From Paraspadella gotoi (lineage: Eukaryota > Chaetognatha), in assembly GCA_051294375.1 (NCBI GenBank), contig CM119266.1, positions 12,129,180-12,193,179 on the forward strand: 64,000 nucleotides of DNA, in the 5' to 3' direction. Both the position numbers and the translations under genes were made by a program. Under the pieces are notes generated by a model that did not search any database, was not told the origin of the DNA, and worked only from the letters and a program-made list of their open reading frames with translations. Of this stretch, positions 1 to 13,190 are shown one piece after another (position 1 is the first letter of the stretch; each line of letters starts with the position of its first letter).

Positions 1-468
1 GATTGTTAATTGTTAATTGTTAATTGTGGTCATTGTGGTCGTAGCAACGATTTTATACACGGTAGTTTAAACCCGCAATAGCCATGGACCTATCGTGCAC
101 AAACGACCGCGATCACTAAAAAAAAAAANNNNNNNNNNNNNNNNNNNNNNNNNGAAAGAAAAAAAAAAGAAAAGAGAAAAGAAAAAAAGCAAGCGACCGC
201 AGTTCCATCATATTATCGTCGCGCGCCGAAAGGAAAACGTTTCGTCGTACTAATTAAGGCAGTCGTCAGTTTCCTTCACTGCATTCCACTGTTTTCACTG
301 TCTGTCTGTCTATCATTTTTATCGGTCAATTCATTTCTCTCTCTCTCTCTCTCTCTCTCTCTTTCAGTATCAGTCATCCTCTTATCATCTCCTCTCTCTC
401 TCTCCCCCCTTCTTCCTCCGATCCTCTGACAGGCCTCCTTTGACCCAATGAAAAGACACGAGTATCGG
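1..468. other. Left-edge non-coding sequence
   Basis: The window opens with three copies of ATTGTTA (2-22). A 25-N gap lies at 129-153, flanked by A-rich sequence. A (CT)n tract of about 29 bases follows at 335-363, with more CT-rich DNA after it. Reading frames here are only Ser/Leu or Arg/Glu runs produced by the CT repeat. No gene is supported. Confidence 0.6.
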
Positions 469-1199
469 CGCTCCATCGGCCTTCATGCTGCTTGTGCCTG
501 CTCGTTGACCCAGTGACGCGGGCGAAGATTTCGATACTCCCCTTTTCGCTCATCACCCAAAACCGCGTTACCCCTTTCATCTCAACCCACCATCATCTCG
601 CTCAACCGCCTCCATTCGTTTTCGTGTGAACCTACTTTACCTTCCTCCACTCAACCACTTGGCCCTCTTCCTTATCCTTCTTTTTCCTTTTCCCTTCTTT
701 TTCCTTTTTCCTCCATTTCCTTTTTTTTTATCATTTAGATTTCTTTCTCTTCTTTGGCCAATTTTTCCCTCTTGATATATAATTCTGCGATGCTTCAAAA
801 GAAGAAGTGGAGAATGAATAGCACAAAACTTACTTGGCAGCTTGAAAACTATTTGAACTACATAGTAAAGTTTGTTTGACAACAAATTAATCTGCAAACA
901 TGATTAGGCGGCAAAAAAATATTTTTGACCATTCCTAGCTTTTAAATAATATTTAACCACATAGAAAACAATTCTTAGGTAATCTATCGATCGCATTGTG
1001 GAAATAAGATTTTCATAACTACCAAGTTTTCTAGCCATACTTAATTTGACTGGGTGGTTTTTATCTGGCGCCCTTCCTTCACCTCTGCTATAGACTTATT
1101 GCGTCGCACCCTGCCATCCATCTCTCCTCCCTGCCGTCTTTATTAACTCCCTTCCTCATCTCTCGCATTCCCGATGAAAAAACTACGAGCCTCTCTCTC

Positions 1200-1239
<40 letters not shown>

Positions 1240-1402
1240 GTCTCTCTCTCTCTCCTTACCTTCTCTCTCTCTCTCGCGCACCGCTTCGTCGCTTTTTTTC
1301 TCCTCAGGCTTATAATTTTTTTCCCCCTCGTTCTCTCTGCTCTATACAGTTTTTTTTCTATCTCGCAAAAATCGAAATTTTCAGTTTCTTGTTTATTTTT
1401 CG
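469..1402. repeat. Tandem near-duplicate, copy A
   Basis: This ~934-base segment is repeated directly at 1403-2318. It begins at CGCTCCAT (469) and runs through T-rich DNA, an AT-rich part near 780-1060 and a (CT)n tract near 1207-1240. The copies align end to end but differ at many positions by single-base insertions or deletions, mostly in homopolymers, which is typical of raw long-read errors. No reading frame is shared by the two copies except repeat-derived ones, so no coding call is made. Confidence 0.85.
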
Positions 1403-2450
1403 CGCTCCATCGCCTTCTGCTCTTGTGCCTGCTTCGTTGACCCAGTGACGCGGGCGAATTTCGATACTCCCCTTTCGCTCTCACCCAAACCGCTTACCCT
1501 TTCACTCACCCCCACCCTCATCTCCTCAACCGCCTCCTCGGTTTTCGTGTGACCTACTTTACCTTCCTCCACTCAACCACTTTGCCCTCTTCTTTTCCTT
1601 CTTTTTCCTTTTCCTTCTTTTCCTTTTCCTCCATTTCACCTTTTTTTTTATCAATTTAGATTTCTTTCTCTTCTTTGGCCAATTTTTCCTCTTGATATAT
1701 ATCTGCGATGCTTCAAAAGAAGAAGTGGAGAATGAATAGCACAAACTTACTTGGCAGCTTGAAAACTATTTGACTAACATATAAAGTTGTTTGACAACAA
1801 ATTAATCTGCAACAGATAGGCGGCAAAAGAAATATTTTTGACCATTCTAGCTTTTAAATATATTTAACACATAGAAAAATTCTAGTAATCTATCGATCGC
1901 ATTGTGGAAATAGATTTCATACTACCAATTTTCTACCATACTTAATTTGGAAGCTGGGTGGTTTTTATCTGGCGCCTTCCTTTCACCTCTGCTATAGGAA
2001 CTTATTGCGTCGCACCCTCCATCATCTCTCCTCCCTGCCTCTTTATTAACTCCCTCCCCATCTCTCGCAATTCCCGATGAAAAAACTACGCCTCTCTCTC
2101 TCTCTCTCTCTCTNNNNNNNNNNNNNNNNNNNNNNNNNCTCTCTCTCTCTCTCCTCGTCTCTCTCTCTCTCCTTACCTTCTCTCTCTCTCTCGCGCACCG
2201 CTTCGTCGCTTTTTTTCTCCTCAGGCTTATAATTTTTTTCCCCCTCGTTCTCTCTGCTCTATACAGTTTTTTTTCTATCTCGCAAAAATCGAAATTTTCA
2301 GTTTCTTGTTTATTTTTCGCTCTCTCTCTCTCGCGCACTTCGTCGCTTTTTTCTCCTCAGCTTATAATTTTTTTCCCCCTCGTTTCTCTGCTCTATACAG
2401 TTTTTTTTCTCTCGCAAAATCGAAATTTTCAGTTTCTTGTTTATTTTTTC
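1403..2450. repeat. Tandem near-duplicate, copy B plus partial third copy
   Basis: Copy B (1403-2318) repeats 469-1402 and contains a 25-N gap at 2114-2138 within its CT tract. A further partial copy (about 2319-2450) repeats 2180-2318, from the CT tract through a T-rich stretch. The shortened third copy abuts unrelated sequence at about 2451. The gap in a low-complexity tract flanked by redundant copies suggests an over-filled assembly gap. Confidence 0.8.
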
Positions 2451-2620
2451 GATCTCCGCGTAACGTAAACACGGAGGATGAGGAAGAGGATGAGGAGGAG
2501 CAAAGATGAAGAGGAGCAAGGAGGAGGAGCAATGGGGAGGAGGGTTTCGTGGAAAAAGAAGACGTTCGTTCATCCAGAGAGAATCTCAATCTCTTTCGCT
2601 CTCTCGCTCTCGCTTTTCCT

Positions 2621-2651
<31 letters not shown>

Positions 2652-2952
2652 NNNNNNNNNNNNNNNNNNNNNNNNNNNNNNNNNNNNNNNNNNNNNNNNN
2701 NNNNNNNNNNNNNNNNNNNNNNNNNNNNNNNNNNNNNNNNNNNNNNNNNNNNNNNNNNNNNNNNNNNNNNNNNNNNNNNNNNNNNNNNNNNNNNNNNNNN
2801 NNNNNNNNNNNNNNNNNNNNNNNNNNNNNNNNNNNNNNNNNNNNNNNNNNNNNNNNNNNNNNNNNNNNNNNNNNNNNNNNNNNNNNNNNNNNNNNNNNNN
2901 NNNNNNNNNNNNNNNNNNNNNNNNNNNNNNNNNNNNNNNNNNNNNNNNNNNN
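2652..2952. other. Assembly gap (301 N)
   Basis: The gap starts inside a (CT)n tract and is followed by unrelated sequence. Long reading frames through it are meaningless. Confidence 0.99.
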
Positions 2953-3635
2953 AAATTGGTCGTGGATTCAATCCTCCTTCCTACTTTCATCTCCTTCTTG
3001 TCATTTCCTCTTTGTATTTACTACGAACTCGACATTTTCATTTGTCGTCTTCTTTCTCGCCCTCTTGTAAAAAAAAAGATAAAGTTCCTATTTTCCCTTT
3101 TTTTTATTTTCCTTTTTTATCAGTCACGTCGATCTCGATGTCCTTTTCCACTTTTCTCTCTCCGATTTATTCCAGTTATCTCTCTTCTCTTTTCTTTTTC
3201 TTTCTTCTATTCTCATCTGTTCTGTTCTCTTCTCCTCTCTTTTCTTTTTCTTTCTTTACTCATCTTCTGTTCTCATCTGTTATATTCTCTTCTCTTCTTT
3301 TTCTTCTCTTTTTTTTCTTTTCTCCTCTTCGCTTTGCTTTTCCCTTTTTCTTTTCCTTTTCCCCTGTCTTATTCTCATCCCGCCAATCCCTCTTTCCTCT
3401 GCCCTTTTCTTTTTATTTTAATTTCCCAATTTTCCTTCCTTTGATTTTGAGATTTTGATGTCTTTCAAATTCTTCTCATTTTTCCGTCTCCTTTTTCTTT
3501 ATTATCCTTCTCTTCTTTTTAATTCTTCCTTCCCATCCTAACTCAGTCTTTTCTTTTTTCCTTTCCTCCTTTCCTCCATTTCCTTTTTCATTTCTCCTTT
3601 TTCCTCCTCGTTTCCCGAGTGTTTCAATGCGTCAA
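2953..3635. other. Polypyrimidine-rich non-coding DNA
   Basis: The + strand is mostly T and C in short mixed runs (TTTCTTTTCC-like) for about 680 bases, with no pure microsatellite. Open frames here are Ser/Phe/Leu low-complexity shadows. Such DNA can form triplexes, but nothing shows function. Confidence 0.7.
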
Positions 3636-3954
<319 letters not shown>

Positions 3955-4190
3955 CTCCACTATACCGCCCAGGGGGTGATAGTGGAGTTAAGACAAGGGA
4001 GGGTTTGGGTAGCTGACTCCTCTTCCTCTTCTCACCGGAACAAGCAGATTCGTTCTTCCTCCTAATCAGGGGGAATCCTTATTTTCTTGATTTTTTCATT
4101 CTATTTTTATTCTTTTTTTTGCCCCCTTCACTTTCCCCCCTCCCAAAAAAAAATTGGATTCTCTTTATTCAAAAAAGAATTTATGGTTTT

Positions 4191-4240
4191 GATTCCATCT
4201 GATTCCATCTGATTCCATCTGATTCCATCTCTGATTCCAC
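4191..4240. repeat. 10-bp tandem repeat (GATTCCATCT)4
   Basis: Four identical 10-bp copies occupy 4191-4230, followed by a shifted, partly altered copy to about 4240. Confidence 0.95.
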
Positions 4241-4457
4241 CTAAACCCGCGATACCGACGACGCTTCTACTTTGTCTTAAGAGCATTCCTGGTTGGTTGG
4301 GTCCACACAAAAAAGACAAGAAAAAAAAAATCTTGGATCTGAACTAAAGAAAAAAACGGAGACTGAAGAAAAAAATTTCCCTCCTCTTATTTTTAGTAAG
4401 TGAAATTATTAGGATCATTCGTCATTTTTTCAGCGATTGAATCGCTCTCTCTCTCTC

Positions 4458-4619
4458 NNNNNNNNNNNNNNNNNNNNNNNNNNNNNNNNNNNNNNNNNNN
4501 NNNNNNNNNNNNNNNNNNNNNNNNNNNNNNNNNNNNNNNNNNNNNNNNNNNNNNNNNNNNNNNNNNNNNNNNNNNNNNNNNNNNNNNNNNNNNNNNNNNN
4601 NNNNNNNNNNNNNNNNNNN
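4458..4619. other. Assembly gap (162 N)
   Basis: The gap begins within a CT tract. A second small gap, printed as 24 N, lies at 4898-4921 and is also next to a CT tract. Confidence 0.99.
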
Positions 4620-4746
4620 CTCTTTTCCCTCCCACCCTTTTTCAAATGCGCACACACTCGTTCATTTCTCTTTCGTTTTACATCCAAAGTAATAAAGAAA
4701 ATTCAACTTCGAAGCTCGAACTGTTTTTCTCTCCTTCAACCTCCGG

Positions 4747-4848
4747 ATCGTCTTTATCGTCGTCTTCGTCGTCGTTTTCGTCGTCGGATTCATCGTCCCT
4801 CTTGACGTATTATTTTTTACGTCGTCGTCTTCGTCGTCGTCGTCGGCC
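4747..4848. repeat. Degenerate (TCG/GTC)n trinucleotide repeat
   Basis: Two blocks of TCG/GTC triplets, with occasional TTC and TTT, are separated by a short AT-rich interruption near 4805-4820. On the minus strand they read as Asp-rich and on the plus strand as Ser-rich peptides. The composition alone explains these frames. Confidence 0.85.
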
Positions 4849-4921
4849 CTCGAGTCAAAAGAACTTTTCATGACACTTAAAAGATTCTCTCTCTCTCNNN
4901 NNNNNNNNNNNNNNNNNNNNN

Positions 4922-6535
<1,614 letters not shown>

Positions 6536-6580
6536 CGACGGTGACAACGACGACGACGGCGACGACGACGACGAGCGATA
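6536..6580. repeat. (GAC)n trinucleotide repeat
   Basis: GAC/GGC triplets, largely in register, for about 45 bases. Confidence 0.85.
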
Positions 6581-6684
6581 ATTATTGCTTTTTATTTTGA
6601 ATCACGATTCGTTTTTATGAGTTTTAAAAATTATCCGCACCAAACCTGCTTGACCTCCTTAATATCCTGTTTTGTCTTATTAAA

Positions 6685-6686
<2 letters not shown>

Positions 6687-6772
<86 letters not shown>
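6687..6772. repeat. (ATT)n microsatellite, ~29 units
   Basis: An uninterrupted TTA/ATT trinucleotide tract of about 86 bases. The poly-Ile frame across it is an artefact of the repeat. Confidence 0.97.
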
Positions 6773-6774
<2 letters not shown>

Positions 6775-7422
6775 AATAATGATATGCAAGCCAGATAATT
6801 GGTTACTCTGTCAGGATATTTGTTCATCCGGCTTTTAAAAAGAGTTCTGTTCTTTGCTTCGCTGGTCTTCATGCTTTGGTTCCAATGGTTTTGCTGAATA
6901 AACTTACGAGATCCTTTGAGAATTTTACATCCCCTCTGACACAAAGTATTTTTAAATTCTGAAACCGGTTCTACTTGGAGTTAAGAAATGAATTTTCCCA
7001 CATTTTACCACAATCTGTCAAAACAACTTTGAGCTCCTTTATGTACTTAGGTAAAGGAGTAATGAGAGAGTCTTGATTGAAAGCTTGCAGGGACCTGCTA
7101 TGTCATTATCTTGTAAGAGTGATGGAGGCCTTAAACCACCAAAGCCTGTCCAAAGTCAGGGGCAAGATAGCTTATTTATTAAATGAATGGATAATTTTTA
7201 TATTGGTTGTACCAATTTCATATAAATAAAAACTGTCAAATTGAAAATCTTACAACTCTGGTTGCATATAATTCATACGCGAATCTTCATAAAATTTTAA
7301 ATATTGTTTATTTTTCATTGAAGATTCTCTTTTCGCTCAATTGATATGCAAACTTTTTTTTCTCAAAAACAAAATCCCAAATAATTTTTTCCCCTCCGTC
7401 ACAAAGCCGACTTTGTCGGTAA
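6773..7422. other. AT-rich non-coding spacer
   Basis: AT-rich DNA with mixed composition and no long frame. Near 7407-7419 a small hairpin (CCGAC, TTT loop, GTCGG) precedes the possible coding stretch at 7423. No known gene or repeat family is recognised. Confidence 0.5.
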
Positions 7423-7737
7423 AAGCCGTTTGACGAAGACCGACAGGTTTTGGCCGACGTCGTTAAAGACGCTCTCAATGCCTTCGACGACGAAATAAAA
7501 AAACGATTTACATTCGCGAAGACAAAAAATCTTTGCGACGAGGATGCTTCATTGCCTTACCTGTTGTCAACAGTGTTGACGAGGAAAATGATAACAACAA
7601 CTACAATAACAATAACAACAAAAACGAGAAAACTTTTTATGACTATGAAAATGAGTCAAAAAAGTACCGACGACGACGATAACGACGACGACAAAGTAAA
7701 ATTTGTTTGCGCCAACAAATTTGTTTTCCTGATGTAA
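7423..7737 (+). CDS. Possible acidic coding exon or relic, function unknown
   Basis: The frame opens just after a stop at 7420-7422 and runs to 7737. Its first ~45 residues have a balanced, protein-like composition (for example FDEDRQVLADVVKDALNAFD) and could form an amphipathic helix. After about 7590 it becomes Thr-rich and then Asp-rich because of AAC and GAC triplets. A second frame, 7575-7682, reads an Asp/Glu/Asn-rich peptide ending at a stop, right after a CAG (7571-7573) that could be a splice acceptor or mark a frameshift. No ATG lies at the front, so an internal exon is the only plausible gene model. No family is recognised, and chance is a strong alternative. Confidence 0.2.
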   Translation, partial: KPFDEDRQVLADVVKDALNAFDDEIKKRFTFAKTKNLCDEDASLPYLLSTVLTRKMITTTTITITTKTRKLFMTMKMSQKSTDDDDNDDDKVKFVCANKFVFLM

Positions 7738-7766
7738 TGACGACGACGACGACGACGACGACGAGG
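7738..7766. repeat. (GAC)n trinucleotide repeat
   Basis: Nine or so GAC/CGA triplets directly after the possible exon. A shorter block of the same repeat lies at about 7665-7695. Confidence 0.9.
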
Positions 7767-7811
7767 AATGGTTTCACTTTTGATCCTAAACGTCGGCGCG
7801 AATTAGCGATT

Positions 7812-7926
<115 letters not shown>

Positions 7927-8111
7927 CCTGTCTGGGTCGGATCGTATCGCTGACCCATGAGGAATTGAGGATCGAGGGGAAAAAAATAAACAAAAAAAAG
8001 TTTTAGGTAAAAAATATTGTATCGATGTTTTTTCTCTTTTATTTTTTTTCTGCAGAAATCCCGCATTCCTTCCCTTAATCTGTCATTGGGCTAAAAAATT
8101 GTTTTGCCGCC

Positions 8112-8248
8112 GCCGAAGACGACGACGACGACGACGAAGAGGACGACGAAAGAATTAAACCGCTTTCGCGTAATAATCCGCACGTTTTCATTCTTTTATT
8201 CCCCGGTCGTCGTCGTCGTTGTCTTCGTCGTTGTCGTCGTCGTCGGTT
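8112..8248. repeat. Inverted pair of (GAC)n and (GTC)n tracts
   Basis: A GAC-rich tract (about 8117-8149) is followed after some 55 bases by a GTC-rich tract (about 8206-8247). The two are reverse complements in register over several triplets and could pair as a long hairpin or cruciform. Translated frames are Asp- or Val/Ser-rich and have no independent support. Confidence 0.8.
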
Positions 8249-9359
8249 TTTATTGCCTGGCGCTGTGAATTACTTTCACTTACCTCATTTACTCACTTCA
8301 GTCGGAAAAAAAGTCGGTTGAAGCTTTCTGGTTATATGCGTTTGTCACTAAAAGTTTTGGAGTGGTAACTTGATGCGTAATGAATATTACCCACATCTGA
8401 ATATAAAGTTTGTTAAATGAGAATGCGGGAATCACTAAGTCAGTTTAGCTGCAGTTTTATGTTTCGAGTACTGAAGGGGAAAAAGCGAGGTTTCACTGTT
8501 TAACCGCGCGACGCAGTGACTGACTGACTTGGCTGACTAACTCTTAACGCTCGTCGGTGACAATGCGACAGCGCGGCGTGGCATTCCCTGAGGCGCCGTG
8601 ACAGAGAGCTATTAGAAGGTGACAGAGTCTAAGTGATACAAAGTGAGGCGCTGTGACAGATTTGACATTCCCGAGTTGAAAAGACAAAAAATGGTATTGC
8701 GAAGATGCTGCGACGTCCTTAACTTTCCTTTTTTTTTGGTCAGAATAGTGGAAAGATCAAATGAATAAAGAATAAAAACATTTTCGTGTCCATGAAAAAT
8801 CAAACAAATGGAAAATGATAGACAAACAAATTCCCTTCTCTTTTTCTTTCGATTCTAGAATTTATCTATTTCGTTAAATGTTTCCCCTCTCCTCCAAGTT
8901 TACATCGTAGCTAAGTTCCATACTTAGTCTCTTCGACTACCCCTTGCCCCCGCCTCACTCTAGTCTCTCGCCCCTCTCTCCCCCCCCCCTTGCCCCCGTC
9001 GCGCCTTACATAAAGATATCGAGTTCAAGGACCGAATATTCCACTTCGCTCCCAAACTCGGATCACCTTTCCATTTTTTCCTACATCCATTTCTTTCCAT
9101 TTTTCTCCTTTTTTCATTTTTCGTTTTTTTCTCCGCGAGTTGAGTAAACTTCTTCTCTTTTTCCTTTTGACCCGAGCCTAGTTTTTCTTTTTTTCCTTTC
9201 TTTCTTTTTTCTTTCTTTTCTACCTTTGACGCTCCCGTCCGTTTCCTTTTATTAGAGTCTTCGTCCTTCATCTCTTAGACTTTCATTTCCCATCCGTCGA
9301 CGCCGACTTTTCTCTCTCGCGTTTTTTTTTCTCTCTCGCGACGCTCTATCTTTTTAAAT
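8249..9359. other. Non-coding spacer, mixed then polypyrimidine
   Basis: About 8250-8830 is unique mixed sequence, and about 8480-8660 repeats short TGACAG/GTGACAG words. From 8830 onwards the + strand becomes C- and T-rich. No gene is supported on either strand. Confidence 0.55.
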
Positions 9360-9360
9360 G

Positions 9361-9433
9361 CTTGCTTGCTTTCTTTCTTTCTTTCTTTCTGTCTTTCTTT
9401 CTTTCTTTCTTTCTGTCTTTCTTTCTTTTTTTT

Positions 9434-9529
<96 letters not shown>

Positions 9530-9530
9530 T
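9361..9530. repeat. (TTTC)n microsatellite
   Basis: About 170 bases of TTTC tetranucleotide with a few variant units (CTGT, a T8 run). The long Phe/Leu/Ser frames crossing it come from the repeat. Confidence 0.96.
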
Positions 9531-9931
9531 CCTCTCTTTTATACTGCTTCCTTCTTTTCTATCTTTTCCCTTCTTTTCCTTTCCCTTTCTTTCCTTTCCT
9601 CGTCCCCCATTTTACCCGTTCGCTTTCGGGTCTCATCCCGGTGCATCAAAGCGCGGGGAGAGACTCCCGCTGCTGCGATTTTGCTGATTCGCCGCGGCGT
9701 CGGTTCTACGTCGTCAGCCGCGGTCGCCGACGCGGAGCGGCGGAGAGGAGGAAATCTCGCTCGTGCCACTTGGCTTTGGAGGAAAGGGAGGAAAAAGGGA
9801 GAAAAGGCCGTGAAAAGCGAGAAAAAGGAAAAAGGGAATGGACGACAGAATATTCTCCACTGTCTCTGTCTCACTCTTTCTTTTCTCCTTTTTTTCTCCC
9901 TTTTTCTTTTTTTTTTTAAAAGAGAGAGTAA
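9531..9931. other. Mixed spacer with CG-rich centre
   Basis: T/C-rich sequence, then about 100 CG-rich bases (around 9650-9760), then A/G-rich DNA. No gene is recognised. Confidence 0.5.
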
Positions 9932-10835
9932 AGAAAAAGAAGCGAATTAAACAAATAAATGAAAAAGAGAGAAATAAGAAAAAGAAAGCGTGAAAATAAG
10001 GAAAAAGAAACAATTAGGCGACTAGGGAAAAAGAAGAGGAAGAAAGACAGAGAGAGAGAGAGAGAGAGAGAAGAGAGAGAAAGAGAGAGAGAGACGAGAG
10101 AGAGGACTCGATGAGGGGGAAAGGACAATAAAAAGAATGAAAAAGACATTTAAAGAAAGTAAAGACAATGAGGCCGCGTTAAGAAGCACTGGCCATACGA
10201 AAAACTTATTATTACGCGGCTGAGAAAAAAAAAAGGCTCGAGGCTGATTGATGGAGAGAAAGAAAGAATCTGAGATGAAGGAAACGATGATTTGAAAAAG
10301 TTAAAAAAAAAGCCGAGCGGCTCGATTGGTTGGATATAAAATAAAAAGGGAAACGTCGGAGGAAGATGGATGCGATTAATGTGGATTTAAAATTGATACC
10401 GTGAATGAGTTATCGCGGGAATGGCGAGCCGATATATAATAGGAGCTTACTCAAAATAATAATAGCAAATATCCTATAATGGACATTGAAAGTATGGCCC
10501 TCTCATTCGTTACAACAATGTTAAACAAATCTTGTAATCAAAAAAGTATAGCACACTTTCTATGAAACGCTTAATCTATTTTCAGAAACGCCATGTATGA
10601 GAACAGAAGGTAACAAAATGAAATATTTTGTTTTCGTACATAAAAAATTAGGCCGATGCGCGGCCGTCGTCCCTCGGGTTCCCCGTCTGTGGTCTACGCT
10701 TCGGAAACTATGAACATCAATTTTTGCGGGTAGTAATTCGAGGCCTGGTACGTGCGGGTAATTCTTCAATTTTGTACAGCCGAGAAAGCTCGCTAAGTCG
10801 TGGTCAGACAACGACGAATTAAAAGCCTCTTTCTC
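9932..10835 (+). repeat. Left arm of large inverted repeat
   Basis: This ~900-base segment is the reverse complement of about 11835-12720. Matching landmarks include the GA tract (10048-10096 against CT 12545-12604), the AAACGCTTAAT word at 10563 against its complement near 12093, and ACAACGACGA near 10807 against its complement near 11865. The arms differ by many small indels and a few substitutions, so at least one arm is low quality. The block may be a fold-back read artefact or a true palindrome. Confidence 0.85.
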
Positions 10836-10847
10836 GCCTCTCTCTCT

Positions 10848-10886
<39 letters not shown>

Positions 10887-11026
10887 TCTCGTCTCTCATC
10901 GTCTGCTCTCGCTCAATTTGCCGCCGTTGTCTTCGTTCATCGGGACACGTTTATTTCATTCATCTTCCGGTTCTAATATATAATCTTAGTGTTGCCTCCT
11001 TTCCGGAGGAGACAATGAAAGAGATG

Positions 11027-11092
<66 letters not shown>

Positions 11093-11225
11093 CTGAAAAC
11101 AGTTAATAGTTACCAAATTTTTGAGAAGTTAACTGTGTTTTTGGGATCGACGAAAAATGATGTTTGTCGAAAAGAAGAAAAAAAAAAAGAAAAAGCGCCA
11201 TAGCAAACAATCTTTTGCTAAAAAA
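10836..11225 (+). repeat. Direct repeat at palindrome centre, copy 1
   Basis: CT-rich sequence, then a unique part (word CTTCCGGTTCTAATATATAA near 10964), a GA tract at 11028-11090, and the word AACTGTGTTTTTGGGATCG near 11130. The same order recurs at 11437-11823. The copies differ by short indels. Confidence 0.85.
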
Positions 11226-11255
11226 GCAGCCCATGAAAAAGGAAACAAAAACATT

Positions 11256-11347
<92 letters not shown>

Positions 11348-11436
11348 GAAACTGCTGAAAGAGAGAAAAGGGAGAAAAGGAGAAAGAAGCGATAATCTGC
11401 CGGAAAAGAAANNNNNNNNNNNNNNNNNNNNNNNNN
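11226..11436. repeat. (GA)n tract ending at a 25-N gap
   Basis: A GA tract of about 75 bases (11255-11328) continues as imperfect GA-rich DNA and stops at a 25-N gap (11412-11436). The second copy of the direct repeat starts immediately after the gap. Confidence 0.9.
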
Positions 11437-11452
11437 GCCTCTCTCTCTCTCT

Positions 11453-11487
<35 letters not shown>

Positions 11488-11823
11488 CCTCTCGTCTCGT
11501 CTCTCGCGTTGCCAAATGTTGTCGCCGCTGTCTTCTTCACTCGGACACGTTATTTCGATTCATTCTTCCGGTTCTAATATATAATCTTAGTGTTCCTCCT
11601 TCCGGAGGAGACAAGAAAGAAAAAAGAGAAGAGAGAGAGAGGAGGAGAAGAGGATGAGAGAGTCGAATGAGAGAGAGAGAGATGAGAGAGAGGAGAGAGA
11701 GTGCTGAAAACAGTTATAGTTACCAAATTTTTGAGAAGTTAACTGTGTTTTTGGGATCGACGAAAAATGATGTTTGTCGAAAAGAAGAAAAAAAAAAGAA
11801 AAAGCGCCATAGCAAACAATCTT
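11437..11823 (+). repeat. Direct repeat at palindrome centre, copy 2
   Basis: Near-copy of 10836-11225 in the same orientation. After AACAATCTT (about 11815) the sequence switches to the inverted arm. Confidence 0.85.
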
Positions 11824-12545
11824 AAAATAAGAGGCAATCTTTGCGGGAGAAAGAGCTTTTTCGTCGTTGTCTGACCCACGACTTAGCGAGCTTTCTCGCT
11901 ACAAAATTGAAGAATTGCCCGCACGTACCAGGCCTCGTATTACTCCCGCAAAATTGATGTTCATAGTTTCCGAAGCGTGACCCAGACGGGGAACCCGGGG
12001 AACCGACGGCGGCGCTCGGCCTAATTTTTTTGTCACGAAAAACTAAATATTTCTTTGTTACCTTCTTTCTCATAATCAGGCGTTTCTGAAAATGATTAAG
12101 CGTTTCATAGAAAAGTGTGCTATACTTTTTGATTACAAGATTTGTTTAAATTGTTGTCCGAATGAGGGCCATACTTTCATGTCCATTAAATAGGACTATT
12201 TGCTATATTTTTTGAGTAAGCTCCTATTTAATATCGCTCGCCATTCCCGCGATAACTCATTCACGTATCAATTTTAAATCCACAATTAATCGCTCCTCTT
12301 CCTCCGCGTTCCCTTTTTATTTATATCCAACCAATCGAGCGCTCGGCTTTTCTTTTAACTTTTTTCAAATCTCGTTTCCTTCATCTCAGATTCTTTCTTT
12401 CTCTCCATCAATCGCCTCGAGCCTTTTTTTTTTCTCAGCCGCCGTAATAATAATTTTCGTTGGCCGTCTTCTTAACGCGGCCTCATTGTCTTTACTTTCT
12501 TTATAGTCTTTCATTCTTTTTATTGTCCCTTTCCCCCTCATCGAG

Positions 12546-12608
<63 letters not shown>

Positions 12609-12720
12609 TTCTTCCCCCTTTTCATTCGCCTAATTGTTTCTTTTTCCCTTATTTTCACGCTTTTCTTTTTCTTATTTTTCTCTTTTTCATTTATTTGTTT
12701 TTAATTCGCTTCTTTTTCTT
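11824..12720 (-). repeat. Right arm of large inverted repeat
   Basis: Reverse complement of 9932-10835. It includes a (CT)n tract at 12545-12604. Sequence beyond 12720 has no partner in the left flank. Confidence 0.85.
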
Positions 12721-13190
12721 TTTCAACTTTTTTTTTAATCTTCGGTTTGAAAGGCGTATCGTTGATTTCTCAAAATGTTTATTTTTGGGTTTTTCATTCG
12801 AGAACGATGTTCTGAGAATCTGAAAAGTTTTTTGAACGGATTCTCAGTGAGATGAATTCGTTCAAAAAACTTATAACTAGCGAAAGAAATACCTACATTT
12901 CGACGTAGATTATCAGATTTATTTAATTCTATTTTTTCTTTATTGAAAGACATCCATTTAAAAAGTCAATAAGACTCCAAACAAGCGATTTGAATGCATG
13001 AAAACGAACTGTCGTAAATCGAAGAACATTATTAGAAAAAAACAAAAAACATCCAAAACCTTTCTTTTACAAAAAAATATTTTCTATTTTCTAATATTAA
13101 ACATTCAATTTTTTTTTCATAAATTCTTTGAAAATAAAACTTAATCGAAAAAAAACATAATAAGGATTTTACACTAAACCGTCTTCGGCT
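12721..13190. other. AT-rich spacer with strong inverted repeats
   Basis: AT-rich non-coding DNA. It contains a perfect 14-bp inverted repeat (12825-12838 with 12859-12872) interleaved with a perfect 9-bp one (12812-12820 with 12839-12847), a pseudoknot-like order. No gene is seen. Confidence 0.6.

Noticed and set aside
9932-12720. Palindrome as a retained sequencing hairpin adapter
   Set aside because: No adapter-like sequence was recognised at the centre, although a fold-back without adapter remains possible.
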